From contig NZ_BOOZ01000024.1 in NCBI RefSeq assembly GCF_016863495.1, positions 81,364 to 145,363 of the forward strand: a stretch of DNA of 64,000 nt, written 5' to 3'. How positions within the stretch are numbered: the stretch's first letter is position 1; every line of letters starts with the position of its first letter. The position numbers and the translations under genes are program-made. Under the pieces are notes generated by a model. That model saw only the letters and a program-made list of their open reading frames with translations, was not told the DNA's origin and did no database searches. Shown here piece after piece: positions 51,825 to 60,894 of the stretch. Source of the DNA: Micromonospora andamanensis (GTDB lineage Bacteria; Actinomycetota; Actinomycetes; Mycobacteriales; Micromonosporaceae).

Positions 51825-53015
51825 GTGGAGCTGGAGCAGTTCGGCGCGTTGCGTACCGCTGAGGGGTTGGCCGCGCTCGACGCGGCGGCCCGGGTGGCCG
51901 GCGGCGATCCGCTGGCCGCGGCGGCGGCGCTGCGCTCGGCCGGGGTGCCCGGTGGGCTCGCGGCGGCGGCGCTGACCCAGGCGGAGCTGCGCCGCCGGGC
52001 GACACGCAAGTTCGGGCCGGCAGCGGCCGGCATGTTCTTCACCCGAGCAGGGCTGGAGCAGGCCACCCGGCAGGTCGTCGCCGACCGGCGGGCGCGGCGG
52101 CTGCGCGCCGCCGGGGTGAGCACGCTTGCCGACCTGGGCTGCGGTCTGGGTGCCGACGCGCTCGCCGCCGCCCGCACCGGCATCCGGGTGTACGCGGTCG
52201 AGGCGGACCCGCTCACCGCCGCGCTGGCCGAGGCGAACGCCCAGGCCGCCGGGCTGGCCGACCTCGTCACCGTCGAGTGTGGCGACGCGACCGCGTTCGA
52301 CGTGGCAGGGGTCGAGGCGGTCTTCTGTGACCCGGCCCGACGCCGGGCCGGTACCGGCCGGCGGATCTTCGACCCGAACTCGTACTCGCCGTCGTGGGAC
52401 TTCGTGACCGGCCTGGCCGAGCGGGTGCCGCGCACTGTGGTGAAGGTCGCGCCGGGGATCGACCACGCGCTGATCCCACCCGGTGCCGAGGCGGAGTGGG
52501 TGAGCGTCGACGGCGACCTGGTCGAGGCGGCCCTCTGGTGCGGTGAGCTGGCCGAGCTGCCCCGCCGCGCGACACTGCTGAAGGAGAGGCACCCGGCGGC
52601 GCACCAGCTGACCGGAACGGGGGCACGTGAGGCGGTGGTCGGGCCGGTGCGACGCTTCGTCTACGACCCGGATCCGGCGGTGGTCCGGGCTCACCTGGTG
52701 GCCGAGCTGGCCGCTGACCTGGACGCCACGTTGGCCGACCCGACAATCGCCTACCTCTACGCGGACGCGGCACAGCCCACGCCGTACGCCCGCTGCCTGG
52801 AGGTGACCGACGTGCTGCCGTTCTCCCTCAAGCGGCTCCGGGCGCTGCTGCGGGAGCGGCGGGTCGGCCGGGTGGAGATCCTCAAGCGTGGCTCCGCGCT
52901 GGAGCCCGAACGGCTCCGACGCGACCTGCGGCTGACCGGTGACCAGCCGGCGAGCCTGGTGCTCACCCGGGTCGCTGCCGCTCCGACGGTTCTGGTCTGC
53001 CGGCCGGCGGCCTGA
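51825..53015 (+). CDS. Class I SAM methyltransferase with THUMP-like domain
   Basis: 396 aa from GTG 51825 (VELEQFGALRTAEGLAALD); the longer reading runs back into the repeat region. The Rossmann SAM site is LADLGCGLGADALAAA (about 105-120), with VYAVEADPLTAAL as motif II and VFCDPARRRAG as motif IV. The C-terminal 110 residues (YADAAQPTPYARCLEVTDVLPFS onward) form a THUMP-like domain common to this actinobacterial family. The target, RNA or small molecule, is unknown. Confidence 0.85.
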   Translation: MELEQFGALRTAEGLAALDAAARVAGGDPLAAAAALRSAGVPGGLAAAALTQAELRRRATRKFGPAAAGMFFTRAGLEQATRQVVADRRARRLRAAGVSTLADLGCGLGADALAAARTGIRVYAVEADPLTAALAEANAQAAGLADLVTVECGDATAFDVAGVEAVFCDPARRRAGTGRRIFDPNSYSPSWDFVTGLAERVPRTVVKVAPGIDHALIPPGAEAEWVSVDGDLVEAALWCGELAELPRRATLLKERHPAAHQLTGTGAREAVVGPVRRFVYDPDPAVVRAHLVAELAADLDATLADPTIAYLYADAAQPTPYARCLEVTDVLPFSLKRLRALLRERRVGRVEILKRGSALEPERLRRDLRLTGDQPASLVLTRVAAAPTVLVCRPAA

Positions 53016-53086
53016 ACCCCGACCCGGCACACCACCGGCTGGGAAGGCACTGGTTCGGGCATCGGGCCGGGGCTACCTTGGCGGTC

Positions 53087-53566
53087 ATGGCGGGACGTGG
53101 CACCCCGGCGATCGCGCTGCTGGCACAGCGGAAGGTCGACCACCGCACCCATCCGTACGACGTCTCGCCTGACGAGCCCAACTACGGCGCGCTCGTCGCC
53201 GCGGCGCTCGCGGTGACGCCGCATCGGGTCTTCAAGACCCTGGTCACCGAGGTCGACGGGGCGTTGACCGTGGCGGTGGTGCCGGTCACCGGCGGACTCG
53301 ACCTCAAGGCACTCGCGGCGGCCGTCGGCGGCAAGCGGGCCACGCTTGCCGACCGGGTGGTGGCCGAGCGGGCCACCGGGTACGTCCGCGGCGGCATCAG
53401 CCCCCTGGGCCAGCGGCGGCGGCTGCCCACGGTGCTCGACGTCTCCGCCCTCGACCATCCGACCGTGTACGTCTCGGCCGGCCGTCGGGGACTCCAGGTG
53501 GAGCTGGCCCCCACCGACCTGGTCACCCTCACCGAAGCCCGGACCGCAGCCGTCGCCACCGGCTGA
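53087..53566 (+). CDS. ybaK: YbaK-family aminoacyl-tRNA deacylase
   Basis: 159 aa from ATG 53087. It has the YbaK/EbsC fold: FKTLVTEVDGALTVAVVPV with the catalytic Lys in VFKT, then VRGGISPLGQRRRLPTVLD and the closing VYVSAGRRGLQVELAP. Family members hydrolyse Cys-tRNA(Pro). It stands alone. The next operon starts 227 nt downstream. Confidence 0.92.
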   Translation: MAGRGTPAIALLAQRKVDHRTHPYDVSPDEPNYGALVAAALAVTPHRVFKTLVTEVDGALTVAVVPVTGGLDLKALAAAVGGKRATLADRVVAERATGYVRGGISPLGQRRRLPTVLDVSALDHPTVYVSAGRRGLQVELAPTDLVTLTEARTAAVATG

Positions 53567-53668
53567 TCCTCGCCACCGACCGACCCGCCCGGCCGTCCGG
53601 CACCGAATGGGACGCCCCGTACCGGAACACGGACGGTGGCGGCACGGTATCGAGGGCGTTGCTGAATT

Positions 53669-53683
53669 GTTACCGCCGACAAC
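53669..53683. promoter_or_regulatory. Candidate ROK repressor site, upstream
   Basis: GTTACCGCCGACAAC, within a TTGTT-N9-AACAA inverted repeat. A related 15-mer occurs at 53731-53745, so the two lie on either side of the promoter with 62-nt centre spacing, about six helical turns. Confidence 0.4.
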
Positions 53684-53704
53684 AAACTCGTGTCCGACTC
53701 ACCC

Positions 53705-53733
53705 TTGTGCTGGCGTGTGGCGCGCAATACGTT
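53705..53733 (+). promoter_or_regulatory. Promoter of the sugar ABC operon
   Basis: TTGTGC (53705-53710), a 17-nt spacer, then TACGTT (53728-53733), followed by an A-rich 5' UTR and AAGGA about 8 nt before the binding-protein ATG. Confidence 0.55.
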
Positions 53734-53745
53734 GCCGGACACAAC
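53731..53745. promoter_or_regulatory. Candidate ROK repressor site, overlapping the start point
   Basis: GTTGCCGGACACAAC, 11 of 15 positions identical to 53669-53683. It overlaps the end of the -10 box, so a bound repressor would block transcription. Likely ligand of the ROK protein encoded at the end of the operon, by inference. Confidence 0.4.
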
Positions 53746-53792
53746 AAAACAAAACACCGACACCCTTCCCCACCCTCGAAAGGACCCTGCAC

Positions 53793-54887
53793 ATGCGCAA
53801 GGGCTTCCTCGCCGTCGGCACCGTGGGCCTGCTGGCCCTCGGCAGCCTGACGGCCTGCGGCGACGAGTCCGGCGGCGATCAGGCCGGCTCCGACAAGACC
53901 CCGAAGATCGGCGTGATCCTGCCGGACAGCAAGTCCTCCGCCCGTTGGGAGGGCGCTGACCGCAAGTTCCTCCAGGCCGCGTTCGAGGCCGCCGGCGTCG
54001 ACTACGACATTCAGAACGCTCAGGGTGACAAGACCCAGTTCCAGACCATCGCCGACCAGATGATCACGAGTGGCGTCACCGCGCTGATGATCGTGAACCT
54101 GGACTCCGGTACCGGTAAGGCCGTCCTCGACAAGGCCAAGTCGCAGGGCGTCGCCACCATCGACTACGACCGCCTCACCCTCGGCGGCTCGGCGGAGTAC
54201 TACGTCAGCTTCGACAACGAGGCCGTCGGCAAGCTCCAGGGCGAGGGCCTGGCCAAGTGCCTGACCGACCAGAAGGCGGAGAAGCCGGTCGTGGCGTACC
54301 TGAACGGGTCGCCTACCGACAACAACGCCACCCTGTTCAAGAACGGCTACGACTCGGTCCTCAAGCCCAAGTTCGACGCGAACGAGTACACCAAGGGTCC
54401 GGACCAGTCCGTGCCGGACTGGGACAACGCCCAGGCCGCCACGATCTTCGAGCAGATGCTCACCCAGACCGGTGGCAAGATCGACGGTGTGCTGGCCGCG
54501 AACGACGGCCTCGGCAACGCCGCCATCTCGGTGCTGAAGAAGAACAAGCTCAACGGCAAGGTCCCGGTGACCGGCCAGGACGCCACCACGCAGGGCCTGC
54601 AGAACATCCTCGCCGGCGACCAGTGCATGACCGTCTACAAGGCTGTCAAGCAGGAGGCCGACGCCGCCGCCGAGCTGGCCATCGCGCTGGCCAAGGGCGA
54701 GCGCAAGGAGACCGGCCAGACCGTCAAGGACCCGGAGGGCAACCGTGACGTCCCCGCCGTCCTGCTCACCCCGCAGGCGATCTACAAGGAGAACGTCAAG
54801 GACGTCATCGCCGACGGATTCGTGACCAAGGAAGAGGTCTGCACCGGCAACTTCGCCGCGCTCTGCACCGAAGCGGGCATCAGCTGA
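53793..54887 (+). CDS. xylF: Xylose-type sugar ABC substrate-binding lipoprotein
   Basis: 364 aa from ATG 53793. The lipobox LTAC is at Cys22. It is a periplasmic-binding-protein type 1 fold, XylF group: IGVILPDSKSSARWEGAD, FQTIADQMITSGVTALMIVN, VATIDYDRLTLGG, VAYLNGSPTDNNATLF, VLAANDGLGNAAI and PVTGQDATTQGLQNILAG. It is the first gene of the operon, before a hairpin. Xylose or a related aldose is the likely ligand from family membership. Confidence 0.9.
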   Translation: MRKGFLAVGTVGLLALGSLTACGDESGGDQAGSDKTPKIGVILPDSKSSARWEGADRKFLQAAFEAAGVDYDIQNAQGDKTQFQTIADQMITSGVTALMIVNLDSGTGKAVLDKAKSQGVATIDYDRLTLGGSAEYYVSFDNEAVGKLQGEGLAKCLTDQKAEKPVVAYLNGSPTDNNATLFKNGYDSVLKPKFDANEYTKGPDQSVPDWDNAQAATIFEQMLTQTGGKIDGVLAANDGLGNAAISVLKKNKLNGKVPVTGQDATTQGLQNILAGDQCMTVYKAVKQEADAAAELAIALAKGERKETGQTVKDPEGNRDVPAVLLTPQAIYKENVKDVIADGFVTKEEVCTGNFAALCTEAGIS

Positions 54888-54906
54888 CCTCACCCGCCTA
54901 GGCGGC

Positions 54907-54940
54907 GCCGCCCGGCACGGTAACCCCCGTGCCGGGCGGC
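54907..54940 (+). terminator. Intra-operon hairpin after the binding-protein gene
   Basis: GCCGCCCGGCACGG (54907-54920) pairs perfectly over 14 bp with 54927-54940, with a 6-nt loop. It probably reduces readthrough so binding protein is in excess. Confidence 0.75.
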
Positions 54941-54991
54941 GTGCCGCCGCTGGACGGGCCCCGATCTCCCTCCGTGACAAAGGAGAACCCC

Positions 54992-55810
54992 GTGTCCGCG
55001 ACCCCTCTGCTGGAGCTACGCGGGATCGACAAGAGCTTCGGTCCCGTCCAGGTCCTACGCGATGTCGCCTTCGCCGCCTACCCGGGCGAGGTCACCGCAC
55101 TCGTCGGCGACAACGGCGCCGGCAAGTCGACCCTGGTCAAGTGCATCAGCGGCATCTACCCGACCGACGCCGGGCAGTTCGTCTTCGACGGCCGGCCGGT
55201 GAACATCCACAGCCCGCGCGACGCCGCAGCGCTCGGTATCGAGGTCGTCTACCAGGACCTCGCGCTCTGCGACAACCTCGACATCGTGCAGAACATGTTC
55301 CTCGGCCGTGAGAAGCGCAGCGGCATCGTCCTCGACGAGCCGACCATGGAACAGATGGCGGCCGAGACCCTCGCCGGGCTCTCCGTACGCACCGTCAAGT
55401 CGCTGCGCCAGCACGTCTCCAGCCTCTCCGGCGGCCAGCGTCAGACGGTGGCGATCGCCAAGGCGGTGCTCTGGAACAGCAGGCTGGTGATCCTGGACGA
55501 GCCGACCGCCGCACTGGGCGTCGCACAGACCGCCCAGGTGCTCGAACTGGTCCGGCGGCTGGCCGACAACGGTCTGGCCGTCGTACTCATCTCGCACAAC
55601 ATGAACGACGTCTTCGCCGTCTCCGACCGGATCGCCGCGCTCTACCTCGGCCAGATGGTCGCCCAGGTGAAGACCACCGACATCACTCACGCGCAGGTGG
55701 TCGAGCTGATCACCGCCGGTCGCTCCGGCGGGCTCGGGCTCACCGGCGAATCGGCCACCAACGGCAACGGCGCGGCGCCGGCCGACAGCACCACGGGAGG
55801 CGTCTCATGA
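54992..55810 (+). CDS. Sugar ABC transporter ATP-binding protein (single domain)
   Basis: 272 aa from GTG 54992, preceded by AAGGAGAA. It has one ABC domain: Walker A GDNGAGKS, signature SLSGGQRQ, Walker B LVILDEPTAALG, H-loop ISHNMNDVF. The closest relatives XylG and RbsA have two fused ABC domains (about 500 aa), whereas this has one and must homodimerise, as in FrcA-type systems. It overlaps the permease gene by 4 nt (ATGA). Confidence 0.9.
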   Translation: MSATPLLELRGIDKSFGPVQVLRDVAFAAYPGEVTALVGDNGAGKSTLVKCISGIYPTDAGQFVFDGRPVNIHSPRDAAALGIEVVYQDLALCDNLDIVQNMFLGREKRSGIVLDEPTMEQMAAETLAGLSVRTVKSLRQHVSSLSGGQRQTVAIAKAVLWNSRLVILDEPTAALGVAQTAQVLELVRRLADNGLAVVLISHNMNDVFAVSDRIAALYLGQMVAQVKTTDITHAQVVELITAGRSGGLGLTGESATNGNGAAPADSTTGGVS

Positions 55811-57066
55811 GCACCACAGCCGTCAAGCAGGACGGTCCCGCCGCCGTCACGCCGACGCCCTCCGTCGGGAGCCACGTCCGCGACTACTGGCGTCGGGTAC
55901 GCGGTGGCGACATCGGTGCCCTGCCCGCCGTCCTCGGCCTGCTCGTCCTCTGCACGGTCTTTGCGATCATGCGGCCCTCGTTCCTCAGCGCCGGGAACTT
56001 CGCCAACCTGTTCACCCAGGGCGCGGCGGTCACCCTGATCGCGATGGGGCTGGTCTTCGTCCTGCTACTGGGTGAGATCGACCTGTCGGCCGGCTTCGCC
56101 AGCGGTGTCTGTGCGGCGGTGCTGGCAAACGTGGTCACCGTGCTCGGATATCCCTGGTACGTCGCGGTGATCGCCGCCGTGCTCACCGGCGTGGTGATCG
56201 GTACGATCCTCGGCCTCCTGGTCGCCAAGATCGGCATTCCCTCCTTCGTGGTCACCCTGGCCGGCTTCCTGGCCTTCCAGGGCGTGGTACTGCTGCTGAT
56301 GGAGGAAGGCCGCAACATCTCGGTACGCGACTCGGTGCTGGTGGCGATCGCCAACCGCAACCTGCCCCCGGTGATCGGCTGGGCGCTCGCCGCCGTGGCC
56401 GTCGCCGGTTACGCCGCCGTCCAGTTGCTCCGCCACCGCAATCGCAGCGCGCGTGGCCTGATCACCGACCCGATCGCGGTGGTGCTCGCCCGGATCGGCG
56501 GGCTGGCGGTCATCCTCGGTCTCGCGGTCTACGTGCTCAACCTGGAGCGCAGCCGCAACGTCCTGATCAGCTCGCTCAAGGGCGTGCCGATCGTCGTGCC
56601 GATCATCGCCGTGCTGCTCATCGTCTGGACCTTCGTGCTCCAGCGCACCAGCTACGGCCGGCACATCTACGCGGTCGGCGGCAACAAGGAGGCCGCCCGC
56701 CGGGCCGGTATCAACGTGGACCGGATCCGCATCTCGGTCTTCGTCATCTGCTCCACCATGGCCGCGATCGGCGGCATCGTCGCCGCGAGCCGGGCCAACT
56801 CGGTCGACCCGAACACCGGTGGCAGCAACGTGCTGCTCTACGCCGTGGGCGCGGCCGTGATCGGTGGTACCAGCCTCTTCGGCGGCAAGGGCCGGGTGCT
56901 GGACGCGGTGCTCGGTGGCGCTGTGGTCGCGGTGATCGACAACGGCATGGGCCTGATGGGCTACAGCTCGGGCGTCAAGTACGTGGTCACCGGCGTGGTG
57001 CTGCTCCTGGCGGCGAGCGTCGACGCGTTGTCGCGCCGACGAGCCGCAGCCAGCGGCAGCCGCTGA
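55807..57066 (+). CDS. xylH: Sugar ABC transporter permease (XylH-like)
   Basis: 419 aa with about ten membrane segments. Typical family features include FANLFTQGAAVTLIAMGLVFVLL, GEIDLSAGFASGVCAAV and the cytoplasmic coupling loop YAVGGNKEAARRAGINVDRI. It ends in VKYVVTGVVLLLAASVDALSRRR. Coupled to the ATPase gene, it forms the homodimeric membrane channel. Confidence 0.92.
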   Translation: MSTTAVKQDGPAAVTPTPSVGSHVRDYWRRVRGGDIGALPAVLGLLVLCTVFAIMRPSFLSAGNFANLFTQGAAVTLIAMGLVFVLLLGEIDLSAGFASGVCAAVLANVVTVLGYPWYVAVIAAVLTGVVIGTILGLLVAKIGIPSFVVTLAGFLAFQGVVLLLMEEGRNISVRDSVLVAIANRNLPPVIGWALAAVAVAGYAAVQLLRHRNRSARGLITDPIAVVLARIGGLAVILGLAVYVLNLERSRNVLISSLKGVPIVVPIIAVLLIVWTFVLQRTSYGRHIYAVGGNKEAARRAGINVDRIRISVFVICSTMAAIGGIVAASRANSVDPNTGGSNVLLYAVGAAVIGGTSLFGGKGRVLDAVLGGAVVAVIDNGMGLMGYSSGVKYVVTGVVLLLAASVDALSRRRAAASGSR

Positions 57067-57094
57067 TCCGCTCCACCGAAAGTAGTCACAACCG

Positions 57095-58276
57095 ATGCGC
57101 GTGGGACCGAGCCAGGATGAGATTCGTCGACAGAATCTCGGTGCCCTGTTGCGCTTCGTGCACGTGCACGGCGCGACCACGCGCGCGGAACTGACCACCG
57201 CGCTCGGGTTGAACCGGAGCACCATCGGCGCGCTCACCGCCGACCTCGCCGCGGCCGGCCTGGTGACTGAGGGGGCGCCGAGGGAAACCGGCCGGGCCGG
57301 ACGACCGTCGTTGGTCGTCCGGCCCGAGTCGGACCGCGTCTTCGCGTACGCGTACAGCATCGAGGTGGACCGGCTGCGCGCCGCGCGGGTCGGGCTGGGC
57401 GGCGCGGTGCTCGACCGCCGGGAGTTGGACCGCCCTCGTGGTCTCACCGCCGCTGAGGCCGCGCCGCTGCTGGCCGGTGCGGTGAAGGAGATGCGCCAGG
57501 CACTGCCGGAGGACGCCGTCTGCGTCGGCGCCGGGGTGGCGGTCTGCGGCATGGTCCGCCGCGACGACGGTCTGGTCCGGCTCGGGCCGACCACCGGTTG
57601 GGTGGACGAACCGATCGGCGCAGCCCTCGGCACCGAACTCGGCGTCGACGTGCCGGTCACCGTCGGGAACGTGGCCGACGTGGCGGTCTTCGCCGAGCAT
57701 GCCCGGGGCGCGGCAGCGGGCTGCGACAACGTCATCTACCTCTACGGCGACGTCGGCGTCGGTGCCGGGATCATCGCCGGCGGCCGGCGACTGACCGGGC
57801 ACGGTGGCTACAGCGGCGAGGTCGGGCACATGGTGGTGGCCCGGGACGGGGCCCGCTGCGAGTGTGGCAACCGGGGGTGTTGGGAGACCGAGATCGGCGA
57901 GCACGGGCTGCTCCGGGCCGCCGGCCGCTCCGACGCCCGGGGCCGGGAGGCGATGCTCGCGGTCTTCGACGCCGCCGACCGCGGGGACGCCCAGGCCCAG
58001 ATCGCGGTACGGCAGGCCGGTGACTGGCTCGGCTTCGGCGTCGCCAACCTGGTGAACATCTTCAACCCGGAGATGGTCATCTTCGGCGGCACCATGCGCG
58101 ACCTCTACCTGGCCGCCGCCGCCCAGGTGCGCAGCAGACTCAACTCCAACGGACTGCCCGCCTGCCTGGAGCACGTCCGACTGCGTACGCCGAAGCTCGG
58201 TGCGGACGCACCCCTGGTCGGTGCCGCCGAACTCGCCTTCGACCGGCTGCTCGCCGACCCGCTCGACGTTAGCTGA
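57095..58276 (+). CDS. ROK-family repressor (XylR-like)
   Basis: 393 aa. The winged HTH is at residues 8-65 (QNLGALLRFVHVHGATTRAE, GLNRSTIGALTADL). A ROK sugar-kinase-like domain follows, with GHMVVARDGARCECGNRGCWE, the zinc-binding CxCGNxGCWE of ROK proteins. It most likely binds the sugar carried by the upstream transporter and represses the operon. Two related 15-bp sites flank the promoter. Confidence 0.92.
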   Translation: MRVGPSQDEIRRQNLGALLRFVHVHGATTRAELTTALGLNRSTIGALTADLAAAGLVTEGAPRETGRAGRPSLVVRPESDRVFAYAYSIEVDRLRAARVGLGGAVLDRRELDRPRGLTAAEAAPLLAGAVKEMRQALPEDAVCVGAGVAVCGMVRRDDGLVRLGPTTGWVDEPIGAALGTELGVDVPVTVGNVADVAVFAEHARGAAAGCDNVIYLYGDVGVGAGIIAGGRRLTGHGGYSGEVGHMVVARDGARCECGNRGCWETEIGEHGLLRAAGRSDARGREAMLAVFDAADRGDAQAQIAVRQAGDWLGFGVANLVNIFNPEMVIFGGTMRDLYLAAAAQVRSRLNSNGLPACLEHVRLRTPKLGADAPLVGAAELAFDRLLADPLDVS

Positions 58277-58420
58277 CCTCCAGTTCCAGATTTCGCGAGC
58301 CGGTTTCGCCAACCGGTGAACTGATCGGTCACACAATCCGTACCTGGTTGCGGACGGCCGACGGGGTGCGGGCGTCCGACGCTCAACCGATCGGTTCTCG
58401 TCCGAGGAGGCGCCGCAGAC

Positions 58421-59158
58421 ATGGCACCGCTGGATTCCACTCGTCGCCGGCAGGGCAACCGGTCCCGTCGCTTGGCGGTGCTGCTCACCACGATCGCCGC
58501 AGCTCTCGTCGTCCTGCCCGGCATGGCGCTTGGCGCACCCGCCGCCCAGCAGCTCGCCGCCGCCGACCAGGCCCTGCTCGACGGGGTGCGGCTGGCCGGG
58601 CTCTGGGAGATGCCGGCCGGGCAGATGGCCGCCGAGAAGGGCCAGTCCCAGGTGGTCCGGGAGATCGGCGCGGAGATCGCCCGTCAGCACGAGGAACTGG
58701 ACCGACTCACCGTGGAGGCGGCCAACAAGCTCGGTGCGACCATCCCGAACCAGCCGACCGCCGAACAGCAGGGTTGGCTGAACGAGATGAAGGACGCCAG
58801 GGGCGCCCGCTTCGACCAAATCTTCGTCACCCGGCTGCGGGTCGCCCACGGCAAGATCTTCCCGGTCGTCAGCGCGGTCCGGGCCAGCACCCGCAACGAT
58901 GTCGTCCGCGATCTGGCCAACGCGACGAACAAGTTCGTCGGCGACCACATGATCATGCTGGAGAGCACCGGCCTGGTCCGCTGGGCGGAGCTGCCGCCGG
59001 CCGCACTGCCCGCCCCTGGCAACGACGGCCTGCTCGCCGCCGCGTCGGCCAACACCGGCCCGCAGATCGGTGTCAGCAACACGCTGATCTGGGCGATCTT
59101 CCTCGGTGCCCTCGGCACCGGCGGCTTCCTCACGTACCGCATGTTCCGCCGCAGCTGA
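58421..59158 (+). CDS. DUF4142 secreted, membrane-anchored protein
   Basis: 245 aa. A signal peptide (RRLAVLLTTIAAALVVLPGMALG, cleavage after GMALGAPA) leads to a helical DUF4142/ferritin-like bundle (LWEMPAGQMAAEKGQSQVV, EIARQHEELDRLTVEAANKLG, NKFVGDHMIML). A C-terminal membrane anchor (TLIWAIFLGALGTGGFLTY) ends it. DUF4142 proteins are extracytoplasmic and often linked to metal or stress functions. It lies 17 nt upstream of the CopC-CopD gene, probably one operon. Confidence 0.88.
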   Translation: MAPLDSTRRRQGNRSRRLAVLLTTIAAALVVLPGMALGAPAAQQLAAADQALLDGVRLAGLWEMPAGQMAAEKGQSQVVREIGAEIARQHEELDRLTVEAANKLGATIPNQPTAEQQGWLNEMKDARGARFDQIFVTRLRVAHGKIFPVVSAVRASTRNDVVRDLANATNKFVGDHMIMLESTGLVRWAELPPAALPAPGNDGLLAAASANTGPQIGVSNTLIWAIFLGALGTGGFLTYRMFRRS

Positions 59159-59175
59159 CCGCACCACCCGATCCG

Positions 59176-60846
59176 ATGACAGTTCGTACCCGAGCCGCCG
59201 CTCTGCTCGGGCTGATCCTCGTCGCACTGTGCGCCGCCCTGGGCTCCGCCGGCCCAGCGGCGGCGCACGCCGTAGTGGTGGCCACCACCCCGCAACGCGA
59301 CGAGGTGCTCGGGTACGCGCCGCGCGAAGTGCTCGTGACCTTCAGCGAGACCATCGCCGTGGTCCCCGGCCGGGTGCAGGTCCTCGCACCCGACGGCAAG
59401 CGGATAAACGTCGGTGAACCTGAGGTCCGGGACCGGACCGTCCGGATCGCCCTGCGACCCTCGGATCGTCCGCTCGGCACCTACCTGGTCAGCTACCGCG
59501 TCATCTCGGCGGACAGCCACCCGGTCGCGGGCAGCTTCACCTTCGCCGCCGGAGCGCCCTCGGCGACCCCGCCCGAACCGGCCCTGGCGGAGTCCGAGTC
59601 GCCGGCCGGGGTGCTCGTCCCGGCCGCCAAGTACCTCGGGTACCTGGGGCTGCTCCTGGCGGTCGGCCCGCCGCTGCTCACCGCGACGATGTGGCCCCGA
59701 CGCCGGTCCCGCAGGGGAGCGACAGTCCTGGCACTTGGCGGGCTCGGGCTGGTCGCCGCCGGTGCCTTCGGCACCTGGATCGGGCAGGCGGCCCAGGTGG
59801 TGGGTGCGCCGGTCGGGCAACTCACCCCGACCGACCTGCGGGCGGTCGCGGACAGCGACGTCGGAGTGGTGCTGGCGGTGCGCCTGGCACTCGTCGGTCT
59901 GGCCGCGGCCCTGCTGCCAGCCGTGCTGCGGGGTGACAGTTCGCCGGCCGGTCGCGTCGCCGGCGCAGGCCGGTTGCGCGGTGCAGCACTTGCGGCGATC
60001 GGCCTGGCCGGACTCGTCACCTGGCCGCTGGCCGGGCACCCGATCGCCTCGCCGGTACCGCCGGTGAGCATCGCGCTGACCACTGTGCACATCGCCGGGG
60101 TCACCGTCTGGCTGGGTGGGCTGCTCACCCTCACCGTGTTTTTGCTTCGGGGCACCCACGAACGGGTCCTCGCCCGGATCCTGCCGGCCTGGTCCAGGTG
60201 GGCCACGCTGGCCGTGGCCTGGCTCGTCACCGCCGGAGTCCTTCAGGCCGCCATCGAACTCGGCCGGCCCTCGGCCCTGTGGGGCAGCACCTACGGCCGT
60301 CTGCTCCTGGCCAAGGCGGCACTGCTGGCCGGGGTGCTGGCCGTCGCGGCCGGACAGCGCCGGCTGATCCGCCGCCGGGTCGCGGCGAGCCGGCCCAGAT
60401 GGGTCGCCCGGGCGGCCGGCGTGGAACTCGCCGTGACCGCTGTGGTGCTGGCGCTGACCGCGATGCTGGTACAGACACCCCCCGGCCGCGCCGCCGGCTC
60501 GGCTGCCGACGGGGTGACCCGGGAGGGCGTCGCGCAGTCGCTCACCACCGACCTGTTCACCCTTCAGTTCGACATCTACCCGGCGGTCGCCGGCACCACG
60601 AACAGCCTGCACGCGTACGTCTACACCCCGCAGGCGAAGGAGTTGCCGGTGGCGGAGTGGACGGTCACCGCGGCCCTGCCGGAGGCCGGCATCGAGCCGA
60701 TCACCGTCGACGTGTTCGCGCTGGAGCCGCACCACGGCAGCGCCGAGATCCACTTCCCGGTCGCCGGGGACTGGACGTTGCGGGTCAGCGCCCGGACCAG
60801 CGAGATCGACCGTTCCACCGCCACCACCACGGTGACCATCCGCTGA
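59176..60846 (+). CDS. CopC-CopD copper protein with C-terminal beta domain
   Basis: 556 aa from ATG 59176. The signal peptide is followed by a CopC domain whose first residue after cleavage is His in AAAHAVVVATTPQRDEVL, a copper ligand. SADSHPVAGSFTF, with the second conserved His, follows. Eight membrane segments form CopD (about 135-420). The C-terminal 125 residues are a beta-rich extracytoplasmic YcnI/FixH-like domain. Fusions of CopC and CopD are known (YcnJ) and serve copper import or handling at the membrane. Confidence 0.9.
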   Translation: MTVRTRAAALLGLILVALCAALGSAGPAAAHAVVVATTPQRDEVLGYAPREVLVTFSETIAVVPGRVQVLAPDGKRINVGEPEVRDRTVRIALRPSDRPLGTYLVSYRVISADSHPVAGSFTFAAGAPSATPPEPALAESESPAGVLVPAAKYLGYLGLLLAVGPPLLTATMWPRRRSRRGATVLALGGLGLVAAGAFGTWIGQAAQVVGAPVGQLTPTDLRAVADSDVGVVLAVRLALVGLAAALLPAVLRGDSSPAGRVAGAGRLRGAALAAIGLAGLVTWPLAGHPIASPVPPVSIALTTVHIAGVTVWLGGLLTLTVFLLRGTHERVLARILPAWSRWATLAVAWLVTAGVLQAAIELGRPSALWGSTYGRLLLAKAALLAGVLAVAAGQRRLIRRRVAASRPRWVARAAGVELAVTAVVLALTAMLVQTPPGRAAGSAADGVTREGVAQSLTTDLFTLQFDIYPAVAGTTNSLHAYVYTPQAKELPVAEWTVTAALPEAGIEPITVDVFALEPHHGSAEIHFPVAGDWTLRVSARTSEIDRSTATTTVTIR

Positions 60847-60894
60847 TCGGCGCGCCCCACGCCGCCGTCGAACCAGCGGCCGGCCCGGGTCCCG

